64,000 nucleotides of DNA from Spisula solida (GCA_947247005.1 OX365945.1:38928551-38992550), one strand, 5' to 3'; counted from the first letter of the stretch, positions 32,851 through 46,039 are shown. Program-made: numbers and translations. Notes: generated from the letters alone by a model not told the origin.

Positions 32851-34404
32851 CGTAGCAGACGTCTACCCAATCAGAATTCGGATATGGCATTAACTATTGC
32901 CCTAACGAGCATTGATATTGAGAGATACCTTTGGTACGACAAAAGAAAGATGTCCTTATAACAAACACGTACATCAGTATATTACAAGAATGACTCGGCA
33001 GACAAAAGTATGATAAATGGACGTTCCGTGTAATCTTTGCAAATGTATCGGAAACGACCCTAATACGGTAATGTATGGGCTTACAAAGCATTTATATTTA
33101 CTTTGTCACAAATATTTACCGCAAGGGTCTTCGTGTTATGTGTGAATATTGTACTGTTACATTGCCATTATCTGTAATCTTTACATACCCAAAATCAATA
33201 ATGACGCTGTATTTAATTACATGTGTCATGATAATCGACGAGTGCTGGTGAACATATCAAAATGTTCTAGCAAAAGGCAATACCTCCACCTACACGCCAA
33301 GGCAATATCACCTCGATGTAAGGTAGTGGTAGTTCTAGAGCACATACAAATCACTAGGTGCCAGGTGGGCAGTGTGGGAGCAATGCATCTATGAGGAAAT
33401 AAATTATTCACAAGCATCAGAACACTTGGGAGGTGAATGCAATCCATTACAGGGTAACACAATCATTTATCTTTTCTGCTCGCATACCCTCGGGATGACG
33501 GATACCATCAAAAATGAGTAGATTTATACAAGTTTTAAAACGCCATTCGCCAGGACTATAGTATGTTAAAATAACACACTTAATATACTTCTTCCCAACT
33601 GAATAACTCAATAACCCTTAAGCTTTCGATCAACCCTCGGTGTTTCTGTATAATTCTAACCAATAAAAACACCAACTAGTCGATATCTACTTCAATTCAT
33701 CAATTAAATATATAAATATGAATATACGACAAGAACCTAAAAAAGTAAACACATAATTAATAACAGAACAAAGAATACAGTACATTTTGGTTATACGAGA
33801 TCACGAAATACAAATAAATTAAAGTTATCATAAATACATAATTCAACGCGATCTAATGCATAATCGAAACGAAATACAAGTAATTAATTTAAATAATCAA
33901 AATAAGTAACTTGACCAGTAGAATGAAATACTATTCCCACTTGGGAAAGTGAATATTAATAGAAAAAATCTACAAGTACAGTAGATAAATTAGGTAACAA
34001 TAGAGTAATGAACTAATGATGACCATATAACTATAAAGAAATACGTCTGACTCCTTCAAGAGTATTGAAAGGAGTGCCTGACTAAAGACGTGCAGGGCGG
34101 AAGAAGATATTATTAGCGGGAAGGAATGACACACATGGGAACTTGCGTGAACACTTACTCACCAAACATACCAGTTCTACAACATTCACTCAGATTAACT
34201 CACTCAGGCCGCACAATACACATTCCAATGGTTCTCTCACAGACGACTTACACACAGTTAGGCAATACATAAATAGAACAAACATGTATACACACAGGAA
34301 CAAGACAACACGGTGACATACAAAATGAATAGGGTTACACAATAATGTTTGAAAATAATATATTGCCATTATTATGCGAAAGAAATATTTTTAAGAAAAC
34401 ATTA
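32851..34404. other. Unassigned A+T-rich DNA
   Basis: No gene supported over 1.55 kb. Overlapping frames of 65-81 codons on both strands (32894-33462) contradict one another and lack motifs. Confidence 0.45.
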
Positions 34405-34636
34405 TAATCAGTCTACCTGGAGGCAGCAAATCATAATCAGCCTACATGCAGGCAGCAAATGTTCAAGGTCACATCATTTTCAGCCTACATGCAAGCAGCA
34501 AATGCTCAAGGTCGCATCATTAACAGCTTACATGGAGGCAGCATATCATAATCAGCCTACACGGATGCAGCAAATACTCAAGGACACACCATAATCAGCC
34601 TACATGGAGGCTGCATATGCTCAAGGACATACCATA
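34405..34636. repeat. Tandem repeat, about 43-bp unit, 6 copies
   Basis: Units contain AATCAGCCTACATGGAGGCA, then GCAAATGCTCAAGGTCACAT or a shortened form ending GCATATCATA. Copies 1 and 4 lack the CTCAAGGTCAC part, so spacings vary. The 81-codon frame at 34349-34594 is a by-product. Confidence 0.8.
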
Positions 34637-37600
34637 GGAATAATGTGGTGACAAGTGCCGTTGTGATGATGATATATCTACATGTGTGTAATGTTCATAT
34701 TGTTAAAGTATTCAGTGAACTTGTAATTTCCATTTTCCTGAATCCAGTGAATAATATATTAGGTTAATACGGAAATGTGCGAAAGTTCTGTTAAGTAATT
34801 TATTTTCTCATTAATTTCTTCTGACGCTCAGTCTGCCCTTAAACGATCTTTCGGTGTTTGCTGGGTTTACGGATTACAATTGACCTCACACAATTTCGTG
34901 TAATGAATTATCTGTCAGAACTATATGCTACTAACATAGAAGTAACCTAAATTTAATATTTGAACATACTACGACAATACATCATATTCGTGTTGAGACT
35001 ATTTCAACTATGATTGCTGACAAACACAGGGGTACTCCTTGATGAAGCAACAGACACATCGTAAGATAATTATATGACGCTGACCTTCTTTTATATTGCC
35101 CCTTGGCGTTCCCGGTCAGTAGAGATAGACTTTATGTGTGTCGTTAAAATCGACTAAATGAGAGAGCAGGCTGAATGAGTCTGGTTCCTTGCCTTATATT
35201 TTTGGCTCGATGTACATATGTTTTGGAACTTGAATAATTCTTCATGTGAACCTTTGTGTTACGCGGGCATAAAACCGGACACGCCTAATTAGCACATCTT
35301 GTCCTGGTTGCCGTGCCGTGAAACGTGCATGTCGTAAAAGGCGATTTCTAAGGACAATACGTGTTTTCATTTTATGTTTTCTTACTTCATCCTTTCTCTT
35401 TTTTATATATTGTCCCATGTACCAGTTTATATTCTCATCTTACATTTTTAATACGCGCTAAATGGCACTCGCTGTCGATGCGCCTTAAACACCATCAAAT
35501 ACCTGTATGATAAATGAAATATATCCTAGTGCAGTTGTTGTGGGGAAACACTCGAGAAGTAAAGAGATGGTTTATAATATGAAAATGTACGAGGGTATAT
35601 CCAAACATAATGTCACTGATACTGTAATTAAATCGCCCACAATGTAAGTAAAACAACCCAACTTTACACAAAGTTACATGAATCTATTTTGAATGGCATA
35701 GCCAAATTTCAAAAAAATGCACTGAATAGTTATTGAGATATTTGCATAAATATTATGCAAACTAACGGACATTGCCGCAAGCAGGACACCAACGACGTCA
35801 TTATGACGTTGCTTACGTGGCACTAACTCCTGAAAATGTCATCCCGATATTCTTCTTAGACTCCTGAATTTGTGCAGCCATATACCCGTCCTTTAAAAAT
35901 GTGCACCCCAACTCGCTATCTGCATGTTTAGATTATTTCTAAGTGTCATCTGGATAGTCCCACAAGCAAAATCTAAGTCTACACACAGCGATCGCATTAC
36001 TGAAACGTCGAATTGCATTTACGGCGTCAGAAACACGCTTGGTATTCTTGTCAGAGCTACCACATACCAGTCTTCCGGCCCTCTGTTGACAATGATTCGA
36101 TCACCCCATCCCTTAAAAGCTTATACTACATATACACGAGCCTATGTTGTCGGCGTGTGTGTCATAAAGTTTCTAAGTTGACTTTCAGAACTTGTAGGAA
36201 AAAAGCATTACTAGGCGCAGCGTCTTTTTGTCACAAATCTGCATTATTTTTGCTTAGTAATGAGCGCGTTCATCGTTTATCGCGAGTTTCACAATTGAGT
36301 GACGCCACTGAAATTTCACCAGCAGACAACAGACAGTTTTAAGGTAATGTCAGATAATTGTCGTCTGATTGGCAATTTATGTTTAACATAATGTATAAAA
36401 GAAAAGTGTTATGATTATGAAAAACGTACCGTTTAATATTTTCACGTGCGGCGACATGACATAATTGGTGTATATTGAATGTTTATACAATTAAATTATG
36501 ATAATCAAATAATGCAGCACGATTCATGTTAATTAGAATTGAATTACTGCACATTTTGATATCGTTTTCATGAACCAACACCTATAAACAAACACACCAT
36601 TGGAGCAGTAAATATTCCTTGTGGATTTACCCACGTACAACAGTTATTATAGAATGAGAACCTCGGTTTTCTCTATTCCATTTCCTTCAGTGTAATTTTC
36701 AACGCCATATTGTGAATGAAAACGTACTATCTACGATATTTTGTAAACGTACAATGGGAATTTGAAACCTGTTATCGTAAAGCAAATCGATGTTAAGTGT
36801 TAGGTCTGGTTGAACAGCTTTAAGGTCAAATCAAAACCAGGAGAAATGTGATATAATAGATTGAATAATAATTATTATTCTTAAGCACATTACCGTTAAG
36901 TAAGACCGATGTAAAATATATCACGCGGTCTCGAATGGTAGCCTAGAGAAAATCGAGCGTGATACGAGATGTAGTACGTAATGTTATATTTCAAGCAAGT
37001 ATTAGAGAACTGAAGGGTAAGCAACACTAACTGGGATGCTGAATAACAGAGTGTATGCCGTTTTATTAATGATCGTACTCAGTGTGGGCATACCTCGTGG
37101 TATGTGACGTAATTTTGGCTATGAACGCAAGAAAACAACTGACAACACAATGTTAAAAACAACCGACGCTCAAACCGAGAATGAGTACTGTCCACACAAT
37201 TTGATAGCAGTTGAGTTGGTTTCGGGCACAGTATGTCCCCATTTGCACAAAACATATGAAGTTGCATGGACATTTCTATGCACGTTAGTTTGTTAAATGT
37301 ATCACATCATCTATGCATGTTAGTTTTATTAAAGTATCACACCATGCGGTGTGATTGCAATGTTGATTACACAGTCACGTTATTCTAAACCAAGACTAGT
37401 CAGTTCTTAAATTACTAACGCTAAGATTCAAGATATCTAAAATAGATAGACAGAACGGCGATACAATAAATATTCGTGTATGGATCTAAACCCATACCTT
37501 CCCCGAGGTTCACACACTACAATATGCATTTTAGTAAATGTTGATCCGCGTCATTCGTTTATCCGTTAATATGTTTCAAAGTTGTTTTTAATTATGACAT

Positions 37601-38802
37601 TGGTTGTTTATAATTTATAACAGTAAAAATACGCGCCCAATAACTCAGAATCTAACTATAATATCTGTCTGTATTTCTTACCAACGATAGATGGGTGATA
37701 TATATATACTTTAAATGCATATTGTTGAAATTTAGGTGCCATAAACTCATTTAGTGACTGTGTGGGAAGTAAATGCTCTTCAACACAATGCCAAGTAATG
37801 TCGATATAGATATATCGATATAGAAAGATACTTTAAAATACAATGCACCCTTATATTACGTTTTGTTTTAATCTACATACTTTCAGTGATAATTACCAGA
37901 GTACTTGATATGGGAGTTCTAAATACAAGTATTGTTTGTAATTTGGTTATGAATTAAAATTACTAAACGTGACGTTATCCCTTAGACACATTCAAACATT
38001 GTACACAACTATAATACACTTTCAATGATAGCTACGCATTTAAGGAAACAGAAAGGTTAGAACACATGTTTATTGTCTCCGATATACACTAACATTAATG
38101 TATGAAGCAGCTTACCTTTCTTCGCCATATTCCAGTTTTGTTTTCTTCACTCACTTTTATTCCAGTTAATAATTCCCACAGACAACGTTCAAATATACGT
38201 AATAAAAATCGAATTTCAAATAAAAGAAACCAAACACATAATGATGAATGCACCAAAAAGAAGTTAATTCATTTGGATATTCATAGTCAATATATTAATT
38301 CTGCGAGTTTATTCAAGACAATAGTCAATATAAACGAAAGAAAATACATTTGCCGCGATATTTCGCATATCGTCATATTTCAACCTTCCATTGCATTGTG
38401 GGTTGACAAAGCGTCCACTGATATTGATCATCAGACGCTTATAACTTCTCTGCAGACGACAGGTGATATTGGACGCCAAATCCAGACTCTGAGTTACTGA
38501 CAAGCATCGAGAAAAGCATGCGACACTCGCGATTCCAGTGAGCATTATCGTTTGTGTTCAGTGGTCGCTTTTCAGTTCCATGTCAACACTATAAACAGTA
38601 TTGGATATTTTGTAGCAATTATTTTCATAAACATAAATATACTTTTAATCCGTCAGCTATGAATTGAGCGAGCTGAGACCATTTACAATATGGAAATATA
38701 CATTTACTGCCACGACTATTGAGTCTATGCGATAGTTTGATGACTTCGGAATTCCATACAGAACATAGTGTTTCCTCAATTTTTTATTTCAAAACCAATC
38801 TA
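34637..38802. other. Unassigned DNA, 4.2 kb
   Basis: No gene supported. Frames at 35924-36181, 36013-36342 and 38102-38500 (132 codons) were examined. None shows a recognisable domain, and the 38102 frame is opposed by a 78-codon frame on the other strand. A 44-bp tandem pair (CTATGCAYGTTAGTTT) lies at about 37275-37350. Confidence 0.45.
35230..35510. mobile_element. Possible SINE-like dispersed repeat
   Basis: The GTGCCGTGAAACGTGCATGT then CGTAAAAGGCGA block (near 35312) and the GCACTCGCTGTCGATGCGCC then TTAAACACCATCAAAT tail (near 35465) resemble sequences common in molluscan dispersed repeats. No pol III boxes were identified and the ends are not defined, so confidence is low. Confidence 0.3.
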
Positions 38803-40786
38803 GAACTAGTCAAAACAGAACTGAGCAATCACGGCTGGGCAGGTTCGTTGCGAGATTAAGTCCTAACAGAACAGTGTAATCCAGGCTAAGCAGGTTCATT
38901 GCTAAATCTAGTCCAAGCAGAACTGTGCATTTACGGCTCAGCAGGCTCATTGCGAGATCTTTTCCAAGCAGAACTGTGCATCACGTCTCAGCATGCTCAT
39001 TGCGTGATTGAGTCCTAACAGAATTGAGCAATCACGGCTCAGCAGGCTCATTGCGAGATCTAGTCCAGGCAGAACAGTGCAACCACGTCTCTCCAGGATC
39101 ATTCCGAAATCTTGTCCAAACAGAAATTTGCAATCACGGTCAGCAGGCTCATTGCTAGATTTAGTCCACACAGAAGTAGGCAATCACGACTCAGCAGGCT
39201 AATTGCTAGATCTTGTCCAAACAGAACTGGGCAATCACGGCTCAGCAGGCTCATTGCGAGATCTTGTCCATACAGAACTGTGCATCACGTCTCAGCCGGC
39301 TCATTGCGTGATTGGGTCCTAACAGAACTGTGTAATCTTGGCTCAGCAGGCTCATTGCGAGATCTTGTCTAAACAGAACTATGCATCACGTCTCAGCCGG
39401 CTCATTGCGTGATTGGGTCCTAACAGAACAGTGTAATCCAGGCTAAGCAGGTTCATTGCTAAATCTAGTCCAAGCAGAAATGTGCATTTACGGCTCAGCA
39501 GGCTCATTGCCAGATCTTTTCCAAGCAGAACTGTACAATCACGACTCGGCAGACTCATAGCAAGATCTTCTCCAAACAGGACAGAGCAATCACGGATCAA
39601 CAGGCTTATTGCGAAATATTGTCCAAACAGAACAGTACAAGCACGGCTCAGCAGGCACATTGCTAGATCTAGTCCAAACAGAACTGTGCAATCACAACTC
39701 AACAGGCTCATTGCGAGATCTAGTACATCAAGAAAAGTGGCATTACAGTCCAGCAGACTCATTGCAAGATCTTGTAAAAACATAATTGTGCAATCACGGC
39801 TCAGCAGGCTCATTGCTAGATCTTGTCGAAACAGAACTGTCCATTCACGGCTCATCACGCTCATTGCGAGATCTTGTCGAAACAGAACTGTGCAATCACG
39901 GCTCAGCAGGCTCATTGCTAAATCTTGGCCAAACAGAATTGTCCAATCACCGCTAAGCAGGCTCATTGAAAGATCATATCCAAATAGAACTGTGCATTCA
40001 TGGCTCACCGTGCTCATTGAAAGATCCCGTCTGTGCAATCACGGCTAAGCAGGCTCATTGCGAGATATTGTCCAAACAGAAATGTCCAATCACGGCTCAG
40101 CATGCTCATTGCCAGATTCAGTCCAAACAGAATTGAGCAATCACGGCTCAGCAGGCTCATTGCGTGATCTAGTCCAGGCAGAACAGTGCAATCACGGCTC
40201 ACCAGGATCATTCCGAAATCTTGTCCAAACAGAAATTTGCAATCACGGTCAGCAGGCTCATTGCTAGATTTTGTCCACACAGAAGTAGGCAATCACGGTT
40301 CGGCAGGCTCATTGCAAGATCTTGTCCAAAAAGAACATTGAAGTCACGGCTCAGCAGTCTCATTGCGAGATTTATTCCAAGCAAAATAGTGGGACCACGG
40401 CTCAGCAGGCTCATTGCGAGATCTTGTCAAACGAATCTATGCTATGACGACTCCGCAGGCTTATTGCTAGATCTTGCCAAACAGAAATGCACAATCACGG
40501 CTCAGCAGGTTCATTGCGATATCCTGTCCAAACAAAAATGTACAATCACGACCCAGCAGCCTCATTGTAAGATAAAGTCCAATCAGAATTGAGCGAGCAC
40601 GGCTCCGCAGGCTCATTGTGAGATCTTGTCCAAACAGGACTGTGCAATCTCGGCTTACATGTAGCAGGCTGATTGTTAGGTATTGTCAAAATAGAACTAT
40701 ACAATCATGACTCAGCCGGCTCATTGCGAGATCTTGTCCAAACAGGACTTTGCAATCACGACTCAGCAGGATCATTGCTAGATATT
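38803..40786. repeat. 51-bp tandem array, about 38 copies
   Basis: The consensus unit reads CAGAACTGTGCAATCACGGC, then TCAGCAGGCTCATTGCGAGA, then TCTTGTCCAAA. A period divisible by three leaves frames open on both strands: plus 39482-40048 (188 codons, repeat LSRLIARSCPNRTVQSR) and minus 39379-40038 (219 codons, repeat MSLLSRDCTVLFGQDLA). Copies are far more diverged than in the 33-bp array, suggesting weaker or older homogenisation. Opposed open frames and absence of any transcription signal argue against a gene. Confidence 0.95.
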
Positions 40787-42214
40787 AATATAATGGTGCT
40801 TAAATGATTTGGAAACGCAATAGTAGTGGAATAAGTAAGAGGCTCGTGTTCGTTTTTTGTGCCTTTATTGTACACTCCTCCCTGTCCGATGTGTCATTAT
40901 ATTTTTGTTGAAAACCATTAAGACTTATGCATGGCCTGCAGAGCTATGTACAATTTAGTGTTTAACGCCCGCTTGCACTATTGGGCTAAATTGACATATT
41001 TGGACGAGTGCTTGTGGTCCGTGATTTGTCTTTTGTGGGTGTTCCTTTGTGTACATTTCGTGCTCTGGTGTTTCTGTTAATTGCTGCATTCCATGTCCGC
41101 ATTGTATTTATATCTTTCGAGATGAATGCTTTTCGTATGACCTCTAAAGCAATTTAATACACCTTAGGCCCGTATATGTGTGCTATGGTCTTTCATATAC
41201 AACATTTCCAGTTTCCAGGTGAACACATTTTTAATATGTACAAGCTAAATATTTACCCCACCCATCTACAAAAAAGAAAATTACAACGTTTAATTTAATG
41301 TAAAATAATATTTAACGATAAAAAAATGAATATAACTTGGGCAATCAAAAACGATTTGCCTATATGTACTTTCATTCAACATTAATTTTGCTTTATTGTA
41401 ATTTATAATATACTTGGAGGCACTTATAACGGTGCAGTTTTCAATTCCTAATAACTGTTTTGTTTGTTAATATTTTTGAACGAATCGTTTGTGTGTATTT
41501 GGTTGTTAGTCGACGCACAACGTAATCCAATATTCAAATCTTACGGTTCAATGAGTATTGTCCATTGGACTGTGAAAATAACAAGTTTACGAATTGCACC
41601 AGAACATGTAGAAACAGTGGGAAATAAAATTACACGTGGTAATTTTCATTAAATGCATGACCCGTTAACCCCCAAAAACACAAAAGAGAATGTGTGTCTA
41701 AATAGACGCCGTGATGTCGAGTATATCAACACAGGCGTCCTAATGTTGCACTTAGTTACAGTTTGAATGTAATTATTAGTGGCGTTCCAATGAGTATAAA
41801 AGTATGTGTTATGGAATCATTAACCCCCCAAAAGGTTATTAGAGCAATGTTCTACCTGTCTCCGTTCATTCTTAAAATTGGTCAATGTCATTTCTCTGCA
41901 ATAACTGGTCGGATTCCAACGTAAGTGGATAGGAGCGGCATGTTATGCTTCGAGAGTGCACTTCAAACGTGACGACAATGCGACGTCATTGCATAGCGGG
42001 GCACACTCTTACCTGTTGGAAAACTGCGTTTTAAGCCGGATCAGATTTCGTGAATTCGCAATTTTACGCAGCTTAGCGTTTCCTAAATAGTGTGTGGTGT
42101 GAAAGAAATATACTTCAACATTATCAGACATCTTTTAACTACACTTCCTGCAAATTTCAACAAAATATACTCACAAAATACAGAGATTTGTTCATTGTTT
42201 TCATAAGTATTGTC
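40787..42214. other. Unassigned DNA
   Basis: No gene supported. The 62-codon frame at 41464-41652 is unrecognised. Confidence 0.4.
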
Positions 42215-42560
42215 ACTGTCTGCCAAAATGTGTGAATATGTACTTGACGAAAATGAAATTTAAACCACAATTTTACCCCACCCAAAAGAACGAAACAAAA
42301 TTTCCAAAGCGGAAGTTATACATTTTATTTCTATTACGGTTACTGGACTCCTTGCGTTACAAATCTGTAATCATGATGTTATTGAAAAGAAATAGTGAAA
42401 TCAGTGATTAGTTTTAGAAGACAATGACAACGAAAAGAACACATGCCCACAAAATTGATAAAATGTGGGTAAAGTTGTTGCTAGGCAACTGTTGCTAGGC
42501 AACAAAATAACACCACATCAGTGACCATTCTGAAATAATTCTCATTAGTATCATATGAGA
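42215..42560 (-). repeat. Inverted partner of the 13.2-kb dispersed repeat
   Basis: Matches 13195-13535 in reverse orientation with many substitutions. It carries the palindrome GTTGCTAGGCAAC twice (42477-42489 and 42491-42503) where the other copy has it once. The duplicated palindrome is X-box-like. Confidence 0.7.
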
Positions 42561-42599
42561 TATATAAGGTTGAACTAAACCATTGAATTTACAAAAGAG

Positions 42600-44906
42600 T
42601 CAATCTTCATGTCACTGGCGGTAACGCATACCCCTTAGTGATGTTCTTTGGTTGTTTGGCAACTCTATTTATCAGCCTATATCTGATGACGGGATAGATC
42701 AGAAGATCCCCAGGGGATAATATTTAACGTTAAATAATAGAAAGTACAACTGCCAAACCAAACTGAAGACTCCTCAAGACAAGCAAAAGTTCTCCATCAG
42801 TTTGAGGAACAGATTTGAAGCTTTGACAAGACGCAGATGATGACTCCTTGGAGAAGAAATAGGATCATGTAAAGAACACATTCTCATCAGTCTGCAAAGA
42901 AAGGCTCGGCTTCCGAACGCGAACTTACAAGACCTGGATCTCCGACAGTACCATCAAACAGATTGAAACTAAAAGAGCAGTCCGACAGAGGCTTCTCCAA
43001 GCAAAGACCAGAGAACAGACATAGAGAGTCCAGAGTGAATACAGAACCCTACAAAAGGAGGTAAAGAAGAGCTGCAGACAAGACAAGCGAACTATGATTG
43101 ACCTCCAGGCAGCGAAAGCGAAAACAGCTGCGCAACGAAATGATATGACAACCCTATACCAGATAACTCGCCAACTAGCAGGACACAAAAGCAACTCCAA
43201 CATGCCTGTGAAAGACAGAAATGGAACTATCCTGTCCAAGCCAGAAGACCAACTGAAACGGTGGAAGGAACACTTCGATGAGCTTCTGAATGGGACTGAA
43301 TGGCAATAGACACAGGACCAATAACCAAACAGGAAATCACACAAGCCATCAACAAGATAAAGAACGGAAAAGCTCCAGGACCCGACAAGATCCCACCAGA
43401 AGCGATGAAGGCATCAGCAGACGTTACTGCTGACATCATGTTCGACCTCATCAAACAGATCTGGGACACAGAAGAAGTTCCTGTTGAGTGGCAGACAGGG
43501 TACCTTGTAAAGCTACCAAAGAAAGGCAACCTGAGCGACTGTAACAATTGGCGAGGAATCCAGTTGCTATCCATGCCCAGCAAGGTGCTGTCAAGGATCA
43601 TTCTAGAGAGGATGAAAACCGAAGTCAACAAACCTTGTTAGCGAAGAGCAAGCAGGTTTCAGAGCAGGAAGATCATGTGCAGACCAGATTGCAACGCTCC
43701 GAATCATCATTGAAAAATCCATTGAATGGAACTGTCCACTGTATGTCAACTTCATCGACTTCAAGAAGGCGTTCGACACAGTGGACAGAGACACAATCTG
43801 GAAGATACTGATGCACTACGGCATCCCAAGTAAGATGATCAACATCATTCGGAGCCTTTACAACAACAACCTCTGCCAGGTCGTCCACGACATGGACCTC
43901 TCTGAACCCTTCCAAGTACGCACTGGGGTTAGACAAGGTTGCCTGCTCTTTCCTATGATTTTCTCAGTAGTTATTGACTGGGTTATGAAGACGACACTAG
44001 ATACACCAAGAGGGATACAATGGACCCTTCAGAGCAAGCTGGAAGACCTTGATTACGCCGACGACATTGGTCTCCTGTCCCACACTTGTGCCCAAATACA
44101 GCAGAAAACAGAGAAGCTGCAGGAAGTAGCCAGAACTACAGGGCTAGAGGTCAACATCGACAAAACTAAATGCCTACGGATCAATCCAGGCAGCAGACAA
44201 GGCATCCACGTAGAAGGACAAGCCATTGAAGATGTTGACAACTTCACCTATCTGGGTAGCATCGTCAGTAAGACAGGATGCACAGAAGAGGACATCAAGG
44301 CCAGAATAGGAAAAGCCCGCCATGCATTCGCAACAATGAGACCAGTGTGGAACAACCGACACATCCACTGGAAGACAAAGATCAGGCTATTTAACACCAA
44401 TGTCAAGACAGTCCTCCTCTATGGTGCTGCAACTTGGAGAAGGACTAAACGCCTGGACCAGAGTCTGCAAGTGTCCATCAACAAATGCCTCAGACAGATT
44501 TTACAGATAAGGTGGCCAGAGAAGATTTCAAACCAGGACTTATGGGCGAGAACAAGGCAGCTACCCGTCACCGACTCCATACTACAGAATAAATGGAGGT
44601 GGATTGGACACACGCTGCGAAGAGCCCAACCCAACATAGCAAGGCAAGCACTGGATTGGAATCCTCAAGGGACTAGAAGAAGAGGAAGGCCAACAAACTC
44701 CTGGCGCAGAACACTGGACATAGAGCTTCGCAAGACTAGAAGGTCATGGGGAGAAGCAAAAGCCCGGGCCATGGACCGAACCAGATGGAAAGCTGTGGTA
44801 AAGGCCCTATGCTCCGACCGGAGTAAAGAGGACTAAGTAAGTAACATCTGCCAATAGACTTTGAAGGCTTAAATTACCAACTCACAGTTATTTTTACTGA
44901 CCCTCG
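42600..44906 (-). mobile_element. Tc1/mariner-like remnant (same family as 6677-7140), split by a LINE
   Basis: The terminus TTTACTGACCCTCG ends at 44906 just before TA (44907-44908). Inward from it, TTGAAGGCTTAAATTACCAA then CTCACAG matches the reverse complement of the copy at 6.7 kb. The match continues on the far side of the LINE (about 42690-42750: GATCCCCAGGGGATAATATT, then AATAGAAAGTACAACTGCC). The inner limit near 42600 is approximate. No intact transposase. Confidence 0.7.
42757..44847 (+). pseudogene. Non-LTR retrotransposon ORF2, 5'-truncated: reverse transcriptase and C-terminal domain
   Basis: Begins in the linker after the endonuclease (SISLRNRFEA) and continues TLYQITRQLAGHKSN, WKEHFDELLN, then the RT: KNGKAPGPDKIPPEAMKA, DCNNWRGIQLLS, EEQAGFRAGRSCADQIATLR, NFIDFKKAFDTVDR, FQVRTGVRQGCLL and DYADDIGLLS (YADD at 44054-44065). 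Catalytic Asp residues are retained. After the RT come TKCLRINPG, the thumb-like DNFTYLGSIV block, NTNVKTVLLYGAATWR and the C-terminal WRWIGHTLRR...GRPTNSWRR. The frame changes near 43310 and 43636, and a stop near 43023 leaves it inactive. The last 351 codons (43781-44836) are uninterrupted. Seven-base duplications CTGCCAA (42750-42756 and 44848-44854) flank the insert. The family is widespread in invertebrates; the clade cannot be assigned by eye. Confidence 0.9.
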
Positions 44907-44910
44907 TAGC

Positions 44911-45720
44911 AAACAATTTTAGTGAGCCCGGACAGAGTCAGTCTCTACCTATATACAAAATGAAAAACAATAGTGGTGATGTACAGGAACTTCCTTTTGA
45001 AACAGAGGAGCGAGATCTGGGGATAACATTTCAGCAAAACCTCAAGTTCGAAAAGCATATCGTTGCAAAAACAAATAAAGCTAACCAGCTTCTTGGAATG
45101 ATAAAACGTACGTTTACCTACATGGACAGAAATTTATTATTGTGACATTACAAATCTCTCATAAGATCTATCCTGGATTATGGCTCTCCTGTTTGGAATC
45201 CTTCAACAAAGAAACTCCGCCAAATCTTAGAAAATGTGCAACGTAGAAGTACAAAAATTGTGCCTGGAATTCAACATTTATCGTATGAGGATAGACTCAA
45301 AAGTCTGAATCTTCCAACATTATATTACCGACGTAAACGTTTTGACTTGATACAGCTCTTTAAATTTATTAATGGGTATGAGGAAGTGGACATTGATAAA
45401 TTTCTAACCTTCAACGACAATATAACCAGAGGACACATATATCAAATAATGAAAGTCAGATGCAACAAGACCCTCCGCTTAAACTCGTTTCCACATAGAT
45501 GTATTGACGAGTGGAATACACTACCAGAGGATATTGTTATCAGTGGATCTGTTAACGTTTTTAAAAACAAATTGGACAAATTGTGGTACCAAAATAGGTA
45601 CGATCTTAGTGATGTATATTAACTATACCGGAGACCGTACAACACCAAAGTTTTTCTACATGAGGGAGTTAATAGGCTAGAATAAACTAGCCTTCGTCTA
45701 CTCCAAGATCATCGTAAGCA
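44911..45720 (+). pseudogene. Second LINE fragment, CR1/jockey-like RT C-terminal region
   Basis: One frame from 44960 to 45622 with a single internal TGA (45143-45145). Motifs in order: EERDLGITFQQNLKFEKHI, NKANQLLGMIKRTFTYMDR, YKSLIRSILDYGSPVWNP, VQRRSTKIVPGIQHLSYEDR, LKSLNLPTLYYRRKRFDLI, then the tail RLNSFPHRCIDEWNTLPEDI. This is the region after the RT palm in jockey/CR1-type LINEs. RT and endonuclease domains are absent because of 5' truncation. It starts within a few bases of the mariner terminus at 44906, so that junction may be its insertion point. About 100 bp of 3' UTR follows. Confidence 0.85.
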
Positions 45721-46039
45721 TCGTATCGTTCGTTTCGTCCTTTGTGACTTCGTACCCAAAAATGTCACAAATTTTCTACTGACTGTACATTTATGAATCA
45801 TATGATCAGCTATCATTCTGTACTGGATGATCATGTTACTAATAATAAAGGACTTCTGACAAGTGTCTACTGCTGTGTTTCAATACTGACATGTAGTCCA
45901 AGGTCTTTGACGATGATTTTTCCATTTCATTAAAAGGTCGACACGTCAGCATTTAGTTATGGTATCCAGAACTAACTGACATGTAGCTATGAGAATTTAT
46001 CAAAATGAATAATTTAATATTTAAGATAAAATTCGCTAA
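45721..46039. other. Unassigned DNA
   Basis: Nothing recognised. Confidence 0.4.

Noticed and set aside
38102..38500. 132-codon plus-strand frame with a hydrophobic start
   Set aside because: No recognisable domain, low-complexity Asn/Lys/Ile composition typical of A+T-rich DNA, and no splice or promoter support.
39379..40038. 219-codon minus-strand frame in the 51-bp array
   Set aside because: Opposed by a 188-codon frame on the plus strand over the same units; best explained by a period divisible by three.
43781..44836. Intact 351-codon gene
   Set aside because: It is the 3' half of a LINE reverse transcriptase; upstream blocks lie in other frames with stops.
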